Notes under the pieces: model-generated
The model's database searches: none
What the model saw: only the letters and a program-made list of their open reading frames with translations
Told to the model about the DNA's origin: nothing
Assembly (NCBI RefSeq): GCF_008086045.1
Contig: NZ_VSEY01000003.1
Location: 248,001 to 312,000, forward strand
Reading direction: 5' to 3'
From: Nonomuraea sp. PA05
GTDB lineage: Bacteria > Actinomycetota > Actinomycetes > Streptosporangiales > Streptosporangiaceae
Length of the DNA: 64,000 bases
Program-made: the position numbers and the translations under genes
Part shown: positions 1 through 8,692 of the stretch, piece by piece
Numbering within the stretch: the first letter of the stretch is position 1
How the letters are laid out: each line of letters opens with the position of its first letter

Positions 1-732
1 CTGAAGGCCCCCGCAGCCGCAGGCAGGCGTCCTCTGGTGGTCATGTCGCCCGGTTTCAGCTTCCCGCGCGCCACCCTGACCTCGCTGGCCGAGGACTTCG
101 CCAGCAGGGGCTACCTGGTCGCCGCCGTGGAGCACACGTACGAGTCGGTCGCCACCACCTTCCCCGACGGCCGCACCACCACCTGCCTGGCCTGCGTGAA
201 AGGTCAGGACCACGCGAAGGTCGCCGCGAGCAGGGCGAGGGACGTGCGGTTCGTGCTGGACGAGCTGATCGGGGGCGGCTGGGGGCGGCGGATCGACCGG
301 TCGCGGATCGCCATGGTGGGGCATTCGGTGGGCGGTTACGCGGCTGCTCAGGCGATGCTCGCCGACGGCCGGATCAAGGCCGGGGTCAATCTGGACGGCA
401 CATTCCGGGTGGACGAGCCGCTCAAGCGGCCGTTCATGCTGATCGGAGCGCCGAAGTCGCACACGCCCGGCGGCACCGACGAGTCGTGGAAGAAGGCGTG
501 GCGGAATCTGGCCGGCTGGAAACGCTGGATCACGGTGGAGGGCACCGACCACTCGGCGTTCGTGGACTACGCGGTGCTCAGGCCGCAGGCCGGGCTGCCC
601 GCGCAGGAGCTCGACGGCGGGCGGGCGCTGGAGATCACCCGCGCGCACCTGGCGGGTTTCCTCGACCGGCACCTGCTGGGCAGAAACACTCCGGTCAAGG
701 ACTATCCCGAGGTCACCGTGCATAGTCCTTGA
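1..732 (+). CDS. alpha/beta hydrolase, 5' end missing
   Basis: The frame is already open at base 1, so the start codon lies outside the window; 243 codons are visible. The nucleophile elbow GHSVGG spans visible residues 107-112 (Ser109). A later aspartate in VNLDG and a histidine in GTDHSAF could complete the triad. The layout resembles platelet-activating-factor acetylhydrolase or dienelactone-hydrolase-type esterases of actinomycetes (family inference). The visible part begins just before the first strand of the fold, so a signal peptide, if any, would be upstream. Its last 20 bases overlap the end of the convergent flavoprotein gene. The substrate cannot be told. Confidence 0.8.
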   Translation: MKAPAAAGRRPLVVMSPGFSFPRATLTSLAEDFASRGYLVAAVEHTYESVATTFPDGRTTTCLACVKGQDHAKVAASRARDVRFVLDELIGGGWGRRIDRSRIAMVGHSVGGYAAAQAMLADGRIKAGVNLDGTFRVDEPLKRPFMLIGAPKSHTPGGTDESWKKAWRNLAGWKRWITVEGTDHSAFVDYAVLRPQAGLPAQELDGGRALEITRAHLAGFLDRHLLGRNTPVKDYPEVTVHSP

Positions 733-1888
733 GCGTGATGGCGTTGGCGGCGCGGTGGATGGGGCCGGTGATGCGTTCGATCATCCGGTTCCGTCCGGGC
801 AGGTGGGGGAGCAGCCGCATCATTCTGAGCTGGAACCACAGCGCGAAGCGCGACCCGATGACCATGCCCTTGATGTTGGCGGGGCCCAGCGCCTGGTTGG
901 CGTCCACGAAGGGGCGCAGCTCCCGCTCGTACCCCTCCGTCCCGCCGCCCGTGGACAGCTCGCCCGCCAGCACGTACGCCCCCACCAGCGCCAGGCTGGT
1001 GCCCTGGCCGGAGGCGGGGGAGGCGCAGTAGCCCGCGTCGCCGACCAGCACGACCCGCCCCTTCGACCAGCTCTCCAGGTGGATCTGGGCGACGGAGTCG
1101 AAGTAGAAGTCGTCGGCGTCGCGCATCGCCTCCAGCAGCGCGGGCACCTGCCAGCCGACGCCGTTCATGGCCTCCGTGACCAGCTTCTTCTGCCCGGCGA
1201 TGTCGCGGTGGTCGTAGTCGACCGGCGGCGACGACCACATGAACAGGGCCTTGGCGCTGCTGTCCTGGCGGGTGCTGTAGACGTTCGCGGTTTTGCCGAC
1301 GGCGGCGTGCACGGCTTCCTCGCGGTCCAGGCCGAGCGTGTTCGGCACGGTGGAGATGGAGATGTAGTGGCCGAGGTCGCGGGTGAAGGCCCGCTCCTCG
1401 CCGAACGCGAGCCGCCGCACGTTGGAGTGGGCGCCGTCGGCTCCCACGATCAGGTCGAACGTGCGCGGCGCGGAACGCTCGAACGTCACGGTGCCGTCGT
1501 CGGCGATGCCGGTGATGGAGTCGTCGAAGATGTACTCGACGTCTTCGCGGGTCAGGTCGTACAGCAGCTCGTTGAGGTCGCCGCGCATGATCTCGGCGTC
1601 GTCGCCCGTGCGGCCGCCGAACAGGTCGGCGTCCACGGCGGCCATCGGGCGGCCGGCGGGGTCGTAGTAGGTGGCGACGCGCATGTCCGTAGCTCTGGCG
1701 CGGACCGCGTCCAGTAAGCCCATGCGCTCGACGACCTGTAGCGCGGCGCCGCGCACGTCCACCTTGTACCCGCCCGTGCGGATGGCGGGGGCCCGCTCGA
1801 CGACGGTCACGGTGTGCCCGTGCCGCCGCAGCCAGTACGCCGTCGCCGTGCCCGCGATGCTCGCGCCGGAGATGAGGATGTTCGTCAT
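713..1888 (-). CDS. FAD-dependent monooxygenase (PHBH-fold)
   Basis: This 391-aa flavoprotein has the para-hydroxybenzoate hydroxylase fold. The N-terminal dinucleotide-binding turn reads GASIAG (residues 8-13) rather than GxGxxG, a variant common in TetX-like oxidoreductases. The second FAD motif, VVLVGDAGYCASPASGQG, lies near residue 280. Such enzymes hydroxylate small aromatic or polyketide-like substrates using NAD(P)H and oxygen. It is transcribed divergently from a TetR regulator 60 bp away, with a palindrome between them, so it is probably the main target of that repressor. The substrate is unknown. ATG start at 1888. Confidence 0.88.
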   Translation of the reverse strand: MTNILISGASIAGTATAYWLRRHGHTVTVVERAPAIRTGGYKVDVRGAALQVVERMGLLDAVRARATDMRVATYYDPAGRPMAAVDADLFGGRTGDDAEIMRGDLNELLYDLTREDVEYIFDDSITGIADDGTVTFERSAPRTFDLIVGADGAHSNVRRLAFGEERAFTRDLGHYISISTVPNTLGLDREEAVHAAVGKTANVYSTRQDSSAKALFMWSSPPVDYDHRDIAGQKKLVTEAMNGVGWQVPALLEAMRDADDFYFDSVAQIHLESWSKGRVVLVGDAGYCASPASGQGTSLALVGAYVLAGELSTGGGTEGYERELRPFVDANQALGPANIKGMVIGSRFALWFQLRMMRLLPHLPGRNRMIERITGPIHRAANAITLKDYAR

Positions 1889-1913
1889 GAGCGAGACGGT
1901 ACATGTGTCTCAG

Positions 1914-1934
1914 ACGCTTGTCTAGTACAAGTGT
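1914..1934. promoter_or_regulatory. candidate TetR operator
   Basis: Imperfect palindrome with half-sites ACGCTTGT and ACAAGTGT separated by five bases (7 of 8 paired positions match). It lies between the divergent flavoprotein and TetR starts, 14 bp from the TetR ATG. Its size and place fit an autorepressing TetR operator. Assignment is inferred from position. Confidence 0.55.
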
Positions 1935-1948
1935 GTTAGCCTTCGGGC

Positions 1949-2518
1949 ATGGGAAACAGGGAAGATCTGCTGGCGGGGGCGAAGCGGTGCCTGACCGAGA
2001 AGGGCTACTCGCGCACGACCGCGCGCGACATCGCGACCGCGTCCGGCGTGAGCCTGGCGGGCATCGGTTACCACTTCAGGTCGAAGGAAGCGCTGATGAA
2101 CGAGGCGCTGTTCGAGGTGATGAAGGACTGGGGCGAGGAGCTGGGGGCGACCCTGTCGGCCGACGTGCGGCCGGACGCCACACCGCTGGAACGGTTCGAG
2201 GCGGCGTGGGATCGGGTGGTGGAGTCGTTCGAGAAGCTGCGGCCGTTGTGGGTGACGCAGTTCGATCTGCTCGGGCACATCGACCATGCCGCGCCTGAGG
2301 TGCGGGAGCAGCTCGCGCGGGCCATCGGGGAGGCGCGGCTGGGGCTGGCCGAGTTGTTCGAGGGGGTCACGCTCGGGACCGATCCCGAACGTGAGCGGCT
2401 CACGGGAACGGTCTATCAGGCGATGCTGACCGGGTTTCTGTCGCAGTGGTTGCTCGACCCGGCGAGTGCGCTGTCGGGCCGCGAGGTGGTCGCGGCCCTG
2501 CGCATGATCGTGCAATGA
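1949..2518 (+). CDS. TetR/AcrR family transcriptional regulator
   Basis: 189 aa. Residues about 10-55 form the TetR helix-turn-helix (ARDIATASGVSLAGIGYHF followed by RSKEALM). The remaining ~130 residues would be the helical ligand-binding and dimerisation domain. Length is normal for the family. It sits divergent to the flavin monooxygenase with a 21-bp palindrome in the 60-bp gap, which suggests control of itself and that enzyme in response to a small hydrophobic ligand. ATG at 1949 is the only sensible start; no strong ribosome-binding site is visible upstream. Confidence 0.9.
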   Translation: MGNREDLLAGAKRCLTEKGYSRTTARDIATASGVSLAGIGYHFRSKEALMNEALFEVMKDWGEELGATLSADVRPDATPLERFEAAWDRVVESFEKLRPLWVTQFDLLGHIDHAAPEVREQLARAIGEARLGLAELFEGVTLGTDPERERLTGTVYQAMLTGFLSQWLLDPASALSGREVVAALRMIVQ

Positions 2519-2730
2519 GACAGCGGCCGGGCACCCGCACGCCGGGCCGGGGCGTCGGCGGATGGCCGGTCCGTGCCCGCGAGGCGAGGGGGTCGGTAGA
2601 ACTGGCGGGCGGCCGGTGCGCGTTCGCCGGCTCGAAGGTGCTGGCGTGCTCGCCAGGCCAGCAGGCGCCGACGGGCTGGCGGCGCCTGCCAGGGCCGTGG
2701 CGTGCTGGGCGGGTGGCCGGTGTGTGCTCG

Positions 2731-2796
2731 GAAGGCCGTCAGATGGCCGTCAGATGGCCGTCGGAAGGCCGTCGGAAGGCCGTCAGAAGGCGCTGA
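2731..2796. repeat. 11-bp tandem repeat
   Basis: About six copies of an 11-bp unit, consensus GAWGGCCGTCR, run head to tail. The array runs into the last codons and stop of the minus-strand gene ending at 2783, so its coding-side edge lies inside the gene. It is not palindromic enough to be an obvious terminator. Confidence 0.85.
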
Positions 2797-3421
2797 TCGT
2801 GGCCGGGGCGCGCTCGGCCCTGCTCAACGTCCGGATCACCGCCGTAGGCCCGTGGCGGTGCACGGCCAGCCTGGCCAGCAGCTCCACCACCGGCTCGATC
2901 ACCGAGTCCGGCAGGTCGGGAGTCTCCACGCCCACGCTGGCCGCCAGGTCGTCGGAGTGCACGACGAGCTCCACGAGCCGGGTGAGCAGGAAGTCGTCCA
3001 GCCGCAGCGACCAGCCGGCCCACGGCAGGAACACGACCCGGCCGGCCGGTTCGGCGGCCAGCGCGGCGCTCTGCATCTCGTACAGCGCCTGCGCCCGTTC
3101 GACCAGCACCGCGGGGCCGGCCGCCGCGGCCGCCTCGCCGCCGCGCCGGACGCTGAGGTTGCTCTCGTGGTCGAGGCCGGCCTGCACCCACGGCGAACGC
3201 GAGTAGTGCTCGATGAGCGTGACGGGCTCCCCGGCCTGCCCGTCGGGCACCAGCACGTCGCCGACCCTGACGAGCTGGTGGGCCACGTGCCCGGCCAGCC
3301 CCGCGACGCTGAACTCCATCAGCGCGCTCGGCTTGTCCCACGATGCCGCCACGGCCGGATCGCGCAGGAGCGACACCGCCGACGCCGCGGCCAAGAGATA
3401 GGACTGCCTGCTCTCCCCCAT
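2783..3421 (-). CDS. maleylpyruvate isomerase N-terminal (DinB-like) protein
   Basis: 212 aa. The N-terminal ~150 residues show the mycothiol-dependent maleylpyruvate isomerase/DinB four-helix pattern: SVAGLAGHVAHQLVRV carries one metal-ligand histidine region and RLVELVVHSDDLAASVG the C-terminal H-x-x-D region. Proteins of this type in actinomycetes are metal-binding and often mycothiol-dependent transferases, but few have known substrates. GAAGGG precedes the ATG by about eight bases. The final codons lie in an 11-bp tandem repeat. Function beyond the fold is not assigned. Confidence 0.75.
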   Translation of the reverse strand: MGESRQSYLLAAASAVSLLRDPAVAASWDKPSALMEFSVAGLAGHVAHQLVRVGDVLVPDGQAGEPVTLIEHYSRSPWVQAGLDHESNLSVRRGGEAAAAAGPAVLVERAQALYEMQSAALAAEPAGRVVFLPWAGWSLRLDDFLLTRLVELVVHSDDLAASVGVETPDLPDSVIEPVVELLARLAVHRHGPTAVIRTLSRAERAPATISAF

Positions 3422-3512
3422 TTGCCGCCCTTCCCAGGTTCCAGGTGGTGATTGGCGCTAACACTACGCACGTAACAAACCACCGGCATGCCGCCATTCT
3501 TCCTGGTGGGGC

Positions 3513-4241
3513 TCAGCCGAGTGCCCGCCTGATCGCCGACTTGACGAAGGCCCGCGTCAGCCGTCCCCGTCTGAACCGGCTGAGCACCGGCGCCGGCGTG
3601 CCGTAGCGGCGGGCGCGGACGTCCGCGACCACCACTTCCGGCGCCCCCAGCTCGGCCAGCACGTCCAGCGCCTCCAGCTTGCTGATCAGCCGCCCCTCCC
3701 GCAGGGTGACGGTGGCCCTGGCGACCGTGACCGTGCCCAGATCCACCCAGATGTCCTGCAGCCAGCGCCGCCGCTCTTGCGCCTTGACCAGCCAGAAGTC
3801 GCGCAGGTCCGTACGGACGAACCGGGTCAGCTCCTCGTCCGACACCGGCGGCAGCAGCCCGGCGGGCGGCGGGCCGTGCAGCACCCTGGCCCCGTCGAGC
3901 AGCTCGCGCCGGGTGACCGCGCTGACGGGCCGCCTGAAGATGCTGCTGTGCGCCCACGTGATGTGCTCGGCGCCGAGGTCGTCCAGCTCCTGCCGGGACA
4001 TGTACGAGCAGTGCAGCCGCTCCGCCAGCGGCAGGCGGATCCTTCGGTGCACGGCCTTGATCCGCCGCCAGTCGCCCATGGTGGGCGGCGAGTCGAGCAC
4101 CGCGATCAGGTCGAGGTCGCTGCGTCCCTCCTGGTAGTCGCCCAACGCGAGCGAGCCGTGCGCCCAGAGCGCGACCAGGGGGACGGCGGGCTCGATGCTC
4201 TCGAGAAAATGCCTTAGCAGTCGTTCGGTGGCTGCGTGCAT
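3513..4241 (-). CDS. nucleotidyltransferase-fold protein (ANT-like)
   Basis: 242 aa from the ATG at 4241. The open frame continues upstream to 4301, but the fold starts just after MHAATERLL. The polymerase-beta-like nucleotidyltransferase core is clear: ALWAHGSLALGDYQEG, then SDLDLIAVLD with the metal-binding D-x-D. Relatives include aminoglycoside adenylyltransferases and stand-alone MNT-type proteins. No C-terminal ANT signature is certain, so drug modification is only one option. The start is 10 bp from the divergent SDR start, and neither gene has a convincing ribosome-binding site, so their promoters must overlap or the transcripts may be leaderless. Confidence 0.75.
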   Translation of the reverse strand: MHAATERLLRHFLESIEPAVPLVALWAHGSLALGDYQEGRSDLDLIAVLDSPPTMGDWRRIKAVHRRIRLPLAERLHCSYMSRQELDDLGAEHITWAHSSIFRRPVSAVTRRELLDGARVLHGPPPAGLLPPVSDEELTRFVRTDLRDFWLVKAQERRRWLQDIWVDLGTVTVARATVTLREGRLISKLEALDVLAELGAPEVVVADVRARRYGTPAPVLSRFRRGRLTRAFVKSAIRRALG

Positions 4242-4251
4242 GATGGCAACT

Positions 4252-5067
4252 ATGATCGATACACGGCTGACAGGAAAGGTTGCGCTGATCACAGGCGCCA
4301 ATCACGGCATAGGTGCGGCGGCCGCGATCGCACTGGCGGCCGAGGGCGTCGCCGTGTTCCTGACGTACAAGCGGCTGGAGCCCCTGAACGAGCCGGCCTA
4401 TCCGGAGACCTACGACCGGGTGCGGGCGGGCACCGCCGACGACGTCGTGCGCCGCATCCGCGAGGCGGGCGGCACCGCGGAGGCGGCCGAGGCCGACCTC
4501 GCTGACCCGGAGGCTCCGAAGTCGCTGTTCGACCTGGCAGAGAAGGCGTTCGGGCCGGTGGAGATCCTGGTCAACAACGCCAGCGCCGGGCTCGGCGACA
4601 CCTTCGCGCCCGCCGGGCAGGACGCCTTCGGCCGGTCGCTGCGGATGGTGGACGTGGAGACGTTCGACAGGCAGTTCGGGGTGGACGCGCGGGCGGCCGC
4701 GCTGCTGATCTCGGAGTTCGCCCGGCGGCACGTGGCGCGCGGCGCTACCTGGGGCCGCGTCATCGGGCTGACCTCAGGCGGGCCGGACGGCTTTCCGACG
4801 GAGGTCTCGTACGGCGCGGCCAAGGCGGCCCAGGAGAACTACACCATGTCGGCCGCGCATGAGCTGGGCTCGTACGGGATCACGGCCAACATGGTCTACC
4901 CGCCCGTCACCGACACCGGCTGGATCAACGACGAGGTGGCCAAGGGGGTCGCCGAGAGCACGGTGCTCAAGGAGATCGCGCAGCCGGAGGACGTGGCCGA
5001 GGTGATCACGTTCCTGGCCTCGCACCAGGGGCGGCGGGTGACGGGGCAGATCCTGAGGATGTATTGA
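4252..5067 (+). CDS. SDR family oxidoreductase
   Basis: 271 aa classical short-chain dehydrogenase/reductase. The cofactor motif is TGANHGIG (residues about 13-20), NNAS is the structural motif, and catalytic Ser, Tyr and Lys occur in TSGG and YGAAK. An unusually long segment follows the second strand (about residues 40-70), larger than in FabG. I place the start at 4252 because MIDTRLTGKVALITG fits the family; the frame is open further upstream but overlaps the divergent gene. The base run TATGAT at the start itself resembles a -10 box of unknown meaning. Substrate unknown. Confidence 0.85.
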   Translation: MIDTRLTGKVALITGANHGIGAAAAIALAAEGVAVFLTYKRLEPLNEPAYPETYDRVRAGTADDVVRRIREAGGTAEAAEADLADPEAPKSLFDLAEKAFGPVEILVNNASAGLGDTFAPAGQDAFGRSLRMVDVETFDRQFGVDARAAALLISEFARRHVARGATWGRVIGLTSGGPDGFPTEVSYGAAKAAQENYTMSAAHELGSYGITANMVYPPVTDTGWINDEVAKGVAESTVLKEIAQPEDVAEVITFLASHQGRRVTGQILRMY

Positions 5068-5071
5068 TACT

Positions 5072-5085
5072 CCAGGACGTCCTGG
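5072..5085. terminator. possible bidirectional terminator
   Basis: A perfect 14-bp palindrome, CCAGGACGTCCTGG, lies in the 55-bp gap between two convergent genes. Partial copies (AACGTCCTGG, CAGGACCTCAGG) follow within 35 bp and could pair alternatively. There is no T-run, so intrinsic termination is only a guess. Confidence 0.3.
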
Positions 5086-5122
5086 CGTGCAGAACGTCCT
5101 GGCCCTCGCGGCGTACAGGACC

Positions 5123-6070
5123 TCAGGACGTGCTGAACAGGGCGCTCACCGACTCGCCGTAGTGGATCCGGCGCATGGCCTCCGCCAGCGCGGACGCGAT
5201 CGACAGCACGGTCAGCTTGTCGCTGGGCTTGGGCGACGGGACGGTGTTGGTGCAGACGATCTCCTGCACCTCGGGCAGCGCGCTGAGCCGCTCGATGGCG
5301 TCGCCCGAGAACAGGCCGTGCGTACACGCCACCCGCACCGACCGCACGTCCTGCTCGCGCAGGCGGTCGAGCAGCTCGATGACCGTGCTGCCCTTGGCGA
5401 TCTCGTCGTCGAGGATGATCACGTCCTTGCCGCCCACGTCACCGATCACCGAGCTGATCACCACGCGGTCGTCGCTGAAGCGCTGCTTGGCGCCCATCGC
5501 GACGCCGGTGCCGAGCAGGCGGGCGAAGTGCGCGGCCTCCTTGGCGTTGCCGAGGTCGGGGGAGACGACGACCGTGTTGGACAGGTCGTACTGCCGGAAG
5601 TGCGCGGCCAGCTCGCGCAGCGCGTGCAGGTGATCGACGGGGACGCTGAAGAAGCCGTGCACCTGCGGCGAGTGCAGCGTCATCGCCAGCACCCGGCTGG
5701 CGCCCGCCGCCACCATCAGGTCGGCCACCAGCCGCGCGCCGATCGAGATGCGCGGGGCGTCCTTCTTGTCACTTCTGGCATAGGCGTAGTGAGGCAGGAC
5801 CACGGTGGTCCTGGCGGCGGAGGCGCCGCGGGCGGCGTCGAGCATGAGCAGCAGCTCGACGAGGTGCTCCTGCACGGGTGGCACGAGCGGCTGGATGAGG
5901 AACACGTCGCGCTCGCGGCAGTTGGCCTGGAGCTGCACTTCGAGCACGTCATTGGCGAAGCGGTTGAGTTGAACGGGGTGCAGAGGTGTGCCCAGGTGGG
6001 CGCAGATCTCCTCGGCCAGTTCGGGGTGGGCGCTGCCGCTGAAAACCGTGATGTCTCGCACGATTCCCAC
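5123..6070 (-). CDS. prs: ribose-phosphate pyrophosphokinase paralogue
   Basis: 315 aa, the normal length for class I PRPP synthetase, which makes PRPP from ribose 5-phosphate and ATP for nucleotide, His and Trp synthesis. Typical features are the N-terminal FSGSAHPELAEEI, the ATP-loop region YARSDKKDAPRISIGARLV, and the PRPP-binding loop VIILDDEIAKGSTVIELL. The flexible loop (SDKKDAPRISI rather than the usual RKDRPR type) and the PRPP loop (DDEIAKGST rather than DDxIDTGGT) diverge from housekeeping enzymes. It is also not next to glmU. It is therefore probably a second, specialised copy. Confidence 0.85.
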   Translation of the reverse strand: MGIVRDITVFSGSAHPELAEEICAHLGTPLHPVQLNRFANDVLEVQLQANCRERDVFLIQPLVPPVQEHLVELLLMLDAARGASAARTTVVLPHYAYARSDKKDAPRISIGARLVADLMVAAGASRVLAMTLHSPQVHGFFSVPVDHLHALRELAAHFRQYDLSNTVVVSPDLGNAKEAAHFARLLGTGVAMGAKQRFSDDRVVISSVIGDVGGKDVIILDDEIAKGSTVIELLDRLREQDVRSVRVACTHGLFSGDAIERLSALPEVQEIVCTNTVPSPKPSDKLTVLSIASALAEAMRRIHYGESVSALFSTS

Positions 6071-6131
6071 ATGGTAGCCAGAGGCACTGACGTTGCACGA
6101 GACCCGGTCCCGGTCAGCGCGTCCGAGCTGG

Positions 6132-6770
6132 TCAGGCGACCAATTCCGACCTCAGCGCGTCGAGGTCGGGCAGGACGCGCCAGGCCAGGCCGAGCGCGTC
6201 CGGCGCGGGCGGGTAGCGCGGGTGCGGTACGGCGATCACCCGCATCCCGGCCGCGTGCGCGGAGCGCAGCCCGTTGCTGGAGTCCTCGACCGCGACGCAC
6301 CCGTGAGGGTCCACGCCGATCCGCCGGGCGGCCTCCAGGTAGCCGTCGGGCGCGGGCTTGCCGCGCGGCACCTCCTCGGTGGAGACGGTGGCCGCGAAGC
6401 ACTCGGTCAGCCCGGCCGCGTCCAGCACCACGTCGATGAGGCGGCGCGGCGACGAGCTGGCCAGCCCGAGCGTTAGACGTCCCGACAGCCGCCGCACGAC
6501 CTCGACGGCGCCGGGCATCAGCGGCACCCCGCCCCGGTAGCGGTCGGCCATCTGCTCGACGACTCCGCCGGCGATCTCGTCCGGCGGCAGTGAGACGCCT
6601 AGTTCGTGCAGGTAAGCGGCCCATTCGCCGGTGCTCATGCCCATGAGTCTGGACTGCGTGTCGGGCTGCCAGGTGCCGCCGTGCTCGGCGACGAACGCCC
6701 GGCGCACCTCCTCCCAGACCGGCTCGCTGTCCACCAGCACGCCATCGAGGTCGAACACGCACGCGTCCAT
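6132..6770 (-). CDS. HAD superfamily phosphatase (beta-PGM-like)
   Basis: 212 aa. Motif I is FDLDGVLVDS (residues 6-15, nucleophile Asp7, acid Asp9). Motif II lies in LGLASSSPRRL, the motif III lysine in GKPAPDGYLEAA, and motif IV in VAVEDSSNG. The helical cap between motifs I and II is of subclass IA, as in phosphoglycolate phosphatase and beta-phosphoglucomutase. It runs in the same direction as the PRPP synthetase with a 61-bp gap and may be cotranscribed. The substrate is probably a small sugar phosphate, but this cannot be specified. Confidence 0.88.
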   Translation of the reverse strand: MDACVFDLDGVLVDSEPVWEEVRRAFVAEHGGTWQPDTQSRLMGMSTGEWAAYLHELGVSLPPDEIAGGVVEQMADRYRGGVPLMPGAVEVVRRLSGRLTLGLASSSPRRLIDVVLDAAGLTECFAATVSTEEVPRGKPAPDGYLEAARRIGVDPHGCVAVEDSSNGLRSAHAAGMRVIAVPHPRYPPAPDALGLAWRVLPDLDALRSELVA

Positions 6771-6876
6771 GCATCCCCCTGAGTCGATCAGCTCAGAGCC
6801 AAGCCAATCACATCGACTTGTCGGAGATTCATCCTATTTAGGGCATCTATTGAGCTATTTGCCCGAAAAGGGGGGC

Positions 6877-8688
6877 ATGCGGCTGAACATGGCAGACCTT
6901 CCCTTCCAGGACAGGGGCGACTTCGAGGACGCGGATCGTGGTTTCATCGCGAAGCTCAGCCCAGCAGTGATCAAAACCCTTGACGGCAGGGTCGTGTGGG
7001 ACAACGACTCCTACGACTTCCTCCGGGAGGACTGCCCGGACACCGCCCACCCCAGCCTCTGGAGACAGGGCCAGCTCTGCGCCAAACAGGGCCTGTACGA
7101 GGTCACGGACGGCATCTACCAGGTCCGCGGCCTGGACCTGTCCAACATGACGCTGGTCGAGGGCGAACGCGGCGTCATCGTCATCGACCCCCTCGTCTCC
7201 ACCGAGTGCGCCACCGTCGCGCTCAAGCTGTACCGCGTCCACCGCGGCGACCGCCCCGTCACCGGCGTCATCTACACCCACGCCCACGCCGACCACTTCG
7301 GCGGCGTACGCGGCGTCACCCCCGGCGGGGTGCCGATCCTGGCCCCCGCCGGATTCATGCGCCACGCGGTGGCCGAGAACTTCTACGCGGGCCCCGCCAT
7401 GACCCGCCGCGCCGCCTACATGTACGGCCGCTCCCTGCTCCGCTCCGCCCAGGGTCAGATCGGCGCAGGGCTGGGCATGACCGCCTCGACGGGCACCATG
7501 TCGCTCATCCCGCCCACGGACGAGATCGCCCGCACGGGCCAGGAGAAGACGATCGACGGCGTCAGGATGGTCTTCCAGCTCACCCCTGGCGCCGAGTCGC
7601 CGGCCGAGATGAACATCTCGTTCCCCGGCCACCGGGCGCTCTGCCTGGCCGAGAACGCCACCCACAACCAGCACAGCCTCCTGCCGCTGCGCGGCGCCGC
7701 CGTCCGCGACGTACGCGCCTGGGCCAGGTACCTGGCGGAGGCCATCACCCTGTTCGGCGGTCACACGGACGTCGCGTTCGCCTCCCACCACTGGCCCACC
7801 TGGGGCGCCGATCGCGTGCACCGCTTCCTCAGCCAGCAGCGCGACCTGTACGCCTACCTGCACGACCAGACCCTGCGCCTGCTCAACAAGGGCCTGACGG
7901 CAGCCGAGATCGCCGAGACCGTGCAGCTCCCGCCCGAGCTGGAGCAGGCCTGGCACACGCACGGCTACTCCGGCTCCCTGGTCCACAACGTCAAGGCCGT
8001 CTACCAGCGCTACCTGGGCTGGTTCGACGGCAACCCGGCGCACCTGTGGGAGCACCCGCCGAGGGAGAGCGCGATCCGGTACGTCGAGTGCCTCGGCGGC
8101 GGGGCGGCCGTGGTCGCGTTCGCCAGGCGTTACATCGAGGAGAACGACCTGCGCTTCGCCGCCCAGCTGCTCAACCACGCCGTCTTCGCCGACGAGAGCA
8201 ACAAGGCGGCCCGCGACCTGCTGGCCGAGGTCTACACCCGGCTCGGCCACGGCGCCGAGAACGCCACCTGGCGCAACTGCTACCTGATGGGCGCGCTGGA
8301 GCTGGCCGACGGCATCGTGCCCGCCGCCCTGGACACCGCATCGCCCGACTTCTTCGCCGCGCTGACCGTGGAGCAGATCTTCGACTCGATCGCCATCCGC
8401 GTGGACGGGCCGCGGGCCTGGCACGAGCGGCTGTCCATCGACTGGCACCTGACGGACCTGGAGGAGCGTTACCGCACGACGTTGTCGAACGGCGCGTTCA
8501 TCCAGCAGCCCGCCCCGCCCGACGACGACGCCGACCTCACGCTGCGGCTGACGAAAGCGCAGCTCATCGGCCTGCTGGCGGGCAAGGGGGTGGAGGGGGT
8601 GCGGCGCGAGGGCGACACGACGGTGCTGCAGCGGCTGGTGGCCGTGCTCGACCGGCCGGTGCCGGACTTCGCGATCGTGACGGCCTGA
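6877..8688 (+). CDS. alkyl/aryl-sulfatase, SdsA1/BDS1 type
   Basis: 603 aa. A metallo-beta-lactamase core carries T-H-A-H-A-D-H-F with His135, His137, Asp139 and His140 as zinc ligands. It is followed by the alkyl-sulfatase dimerisation segment and a C-terminal SCP2-like domain (about residues 480-603) that holds the alkyl chain. Such enzymes release sulfate from primary alkyl sulfates such as SDS. I chose ATG 6877 because AAAGGGGGG lies just before it; the frame is open to 6631 but that stretch overlaps the divergent HAD gene. No signal peptide is visible, so action in the cytosol is likely. Confidence 0.9.
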   Translation: MRLNMADLPFQDRGDFEDADRGFIAKLSPAVIKTLDGRVVWDNDSYDFLREDCPDTAHPSLWRQGQLCAKQGLYEVTDGIYQVRGLDLSNMTLVEGERGVIVIDPLVSTECATVALKLYRVHRGDRPVTGVIYTHAHADHFGGVRGVTPGGVPILAPAGFMRHAVAENFYAGPAMTRRAAYMYGRSLLRSAQGQIGAGLGMTASTGTMSLIPPTDEIARTGQEKTIDGVRMVFQLTPGAESPAEMNISFPGHRALCLAENATHNQHSLLPLRGAAVRDVRAWARYLAEAITLFGGHTDVAFASHHWPTWGADRVHRFLSQQRDLYAYLHDQTLRLLNKGLTAAEIAETVQLPPELEQAWHTHGYSGSLVHNVKAVYQRYLGWFDGNPAHLWEHPPRESAIRYVECLGGGAAVVAFARRYIEENDLRFAAQLLNHAVFADESNKAARDLLAEVYTRLGHGAENATWRNCYLMGALELADGIVPAALDTASPDFFAALTVEQIFDSIAIRVDGPRAWHERLSIDWHLTDLEERYRTTLSNGAFIQQPAPPDDDADLTLRLTKAQLIGLLAGKGVEGVRREGDTTVLQRLVAVLDRPVPDFAIVTA

Positions 8689-8692
8689 CGGG

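Noticed and set aside
4195..4251. Upstream start for the SDR gene
   Set aside because: The extra residues overlap the divergent nucleotidyltransferase gene and lie outside the SDR fold.
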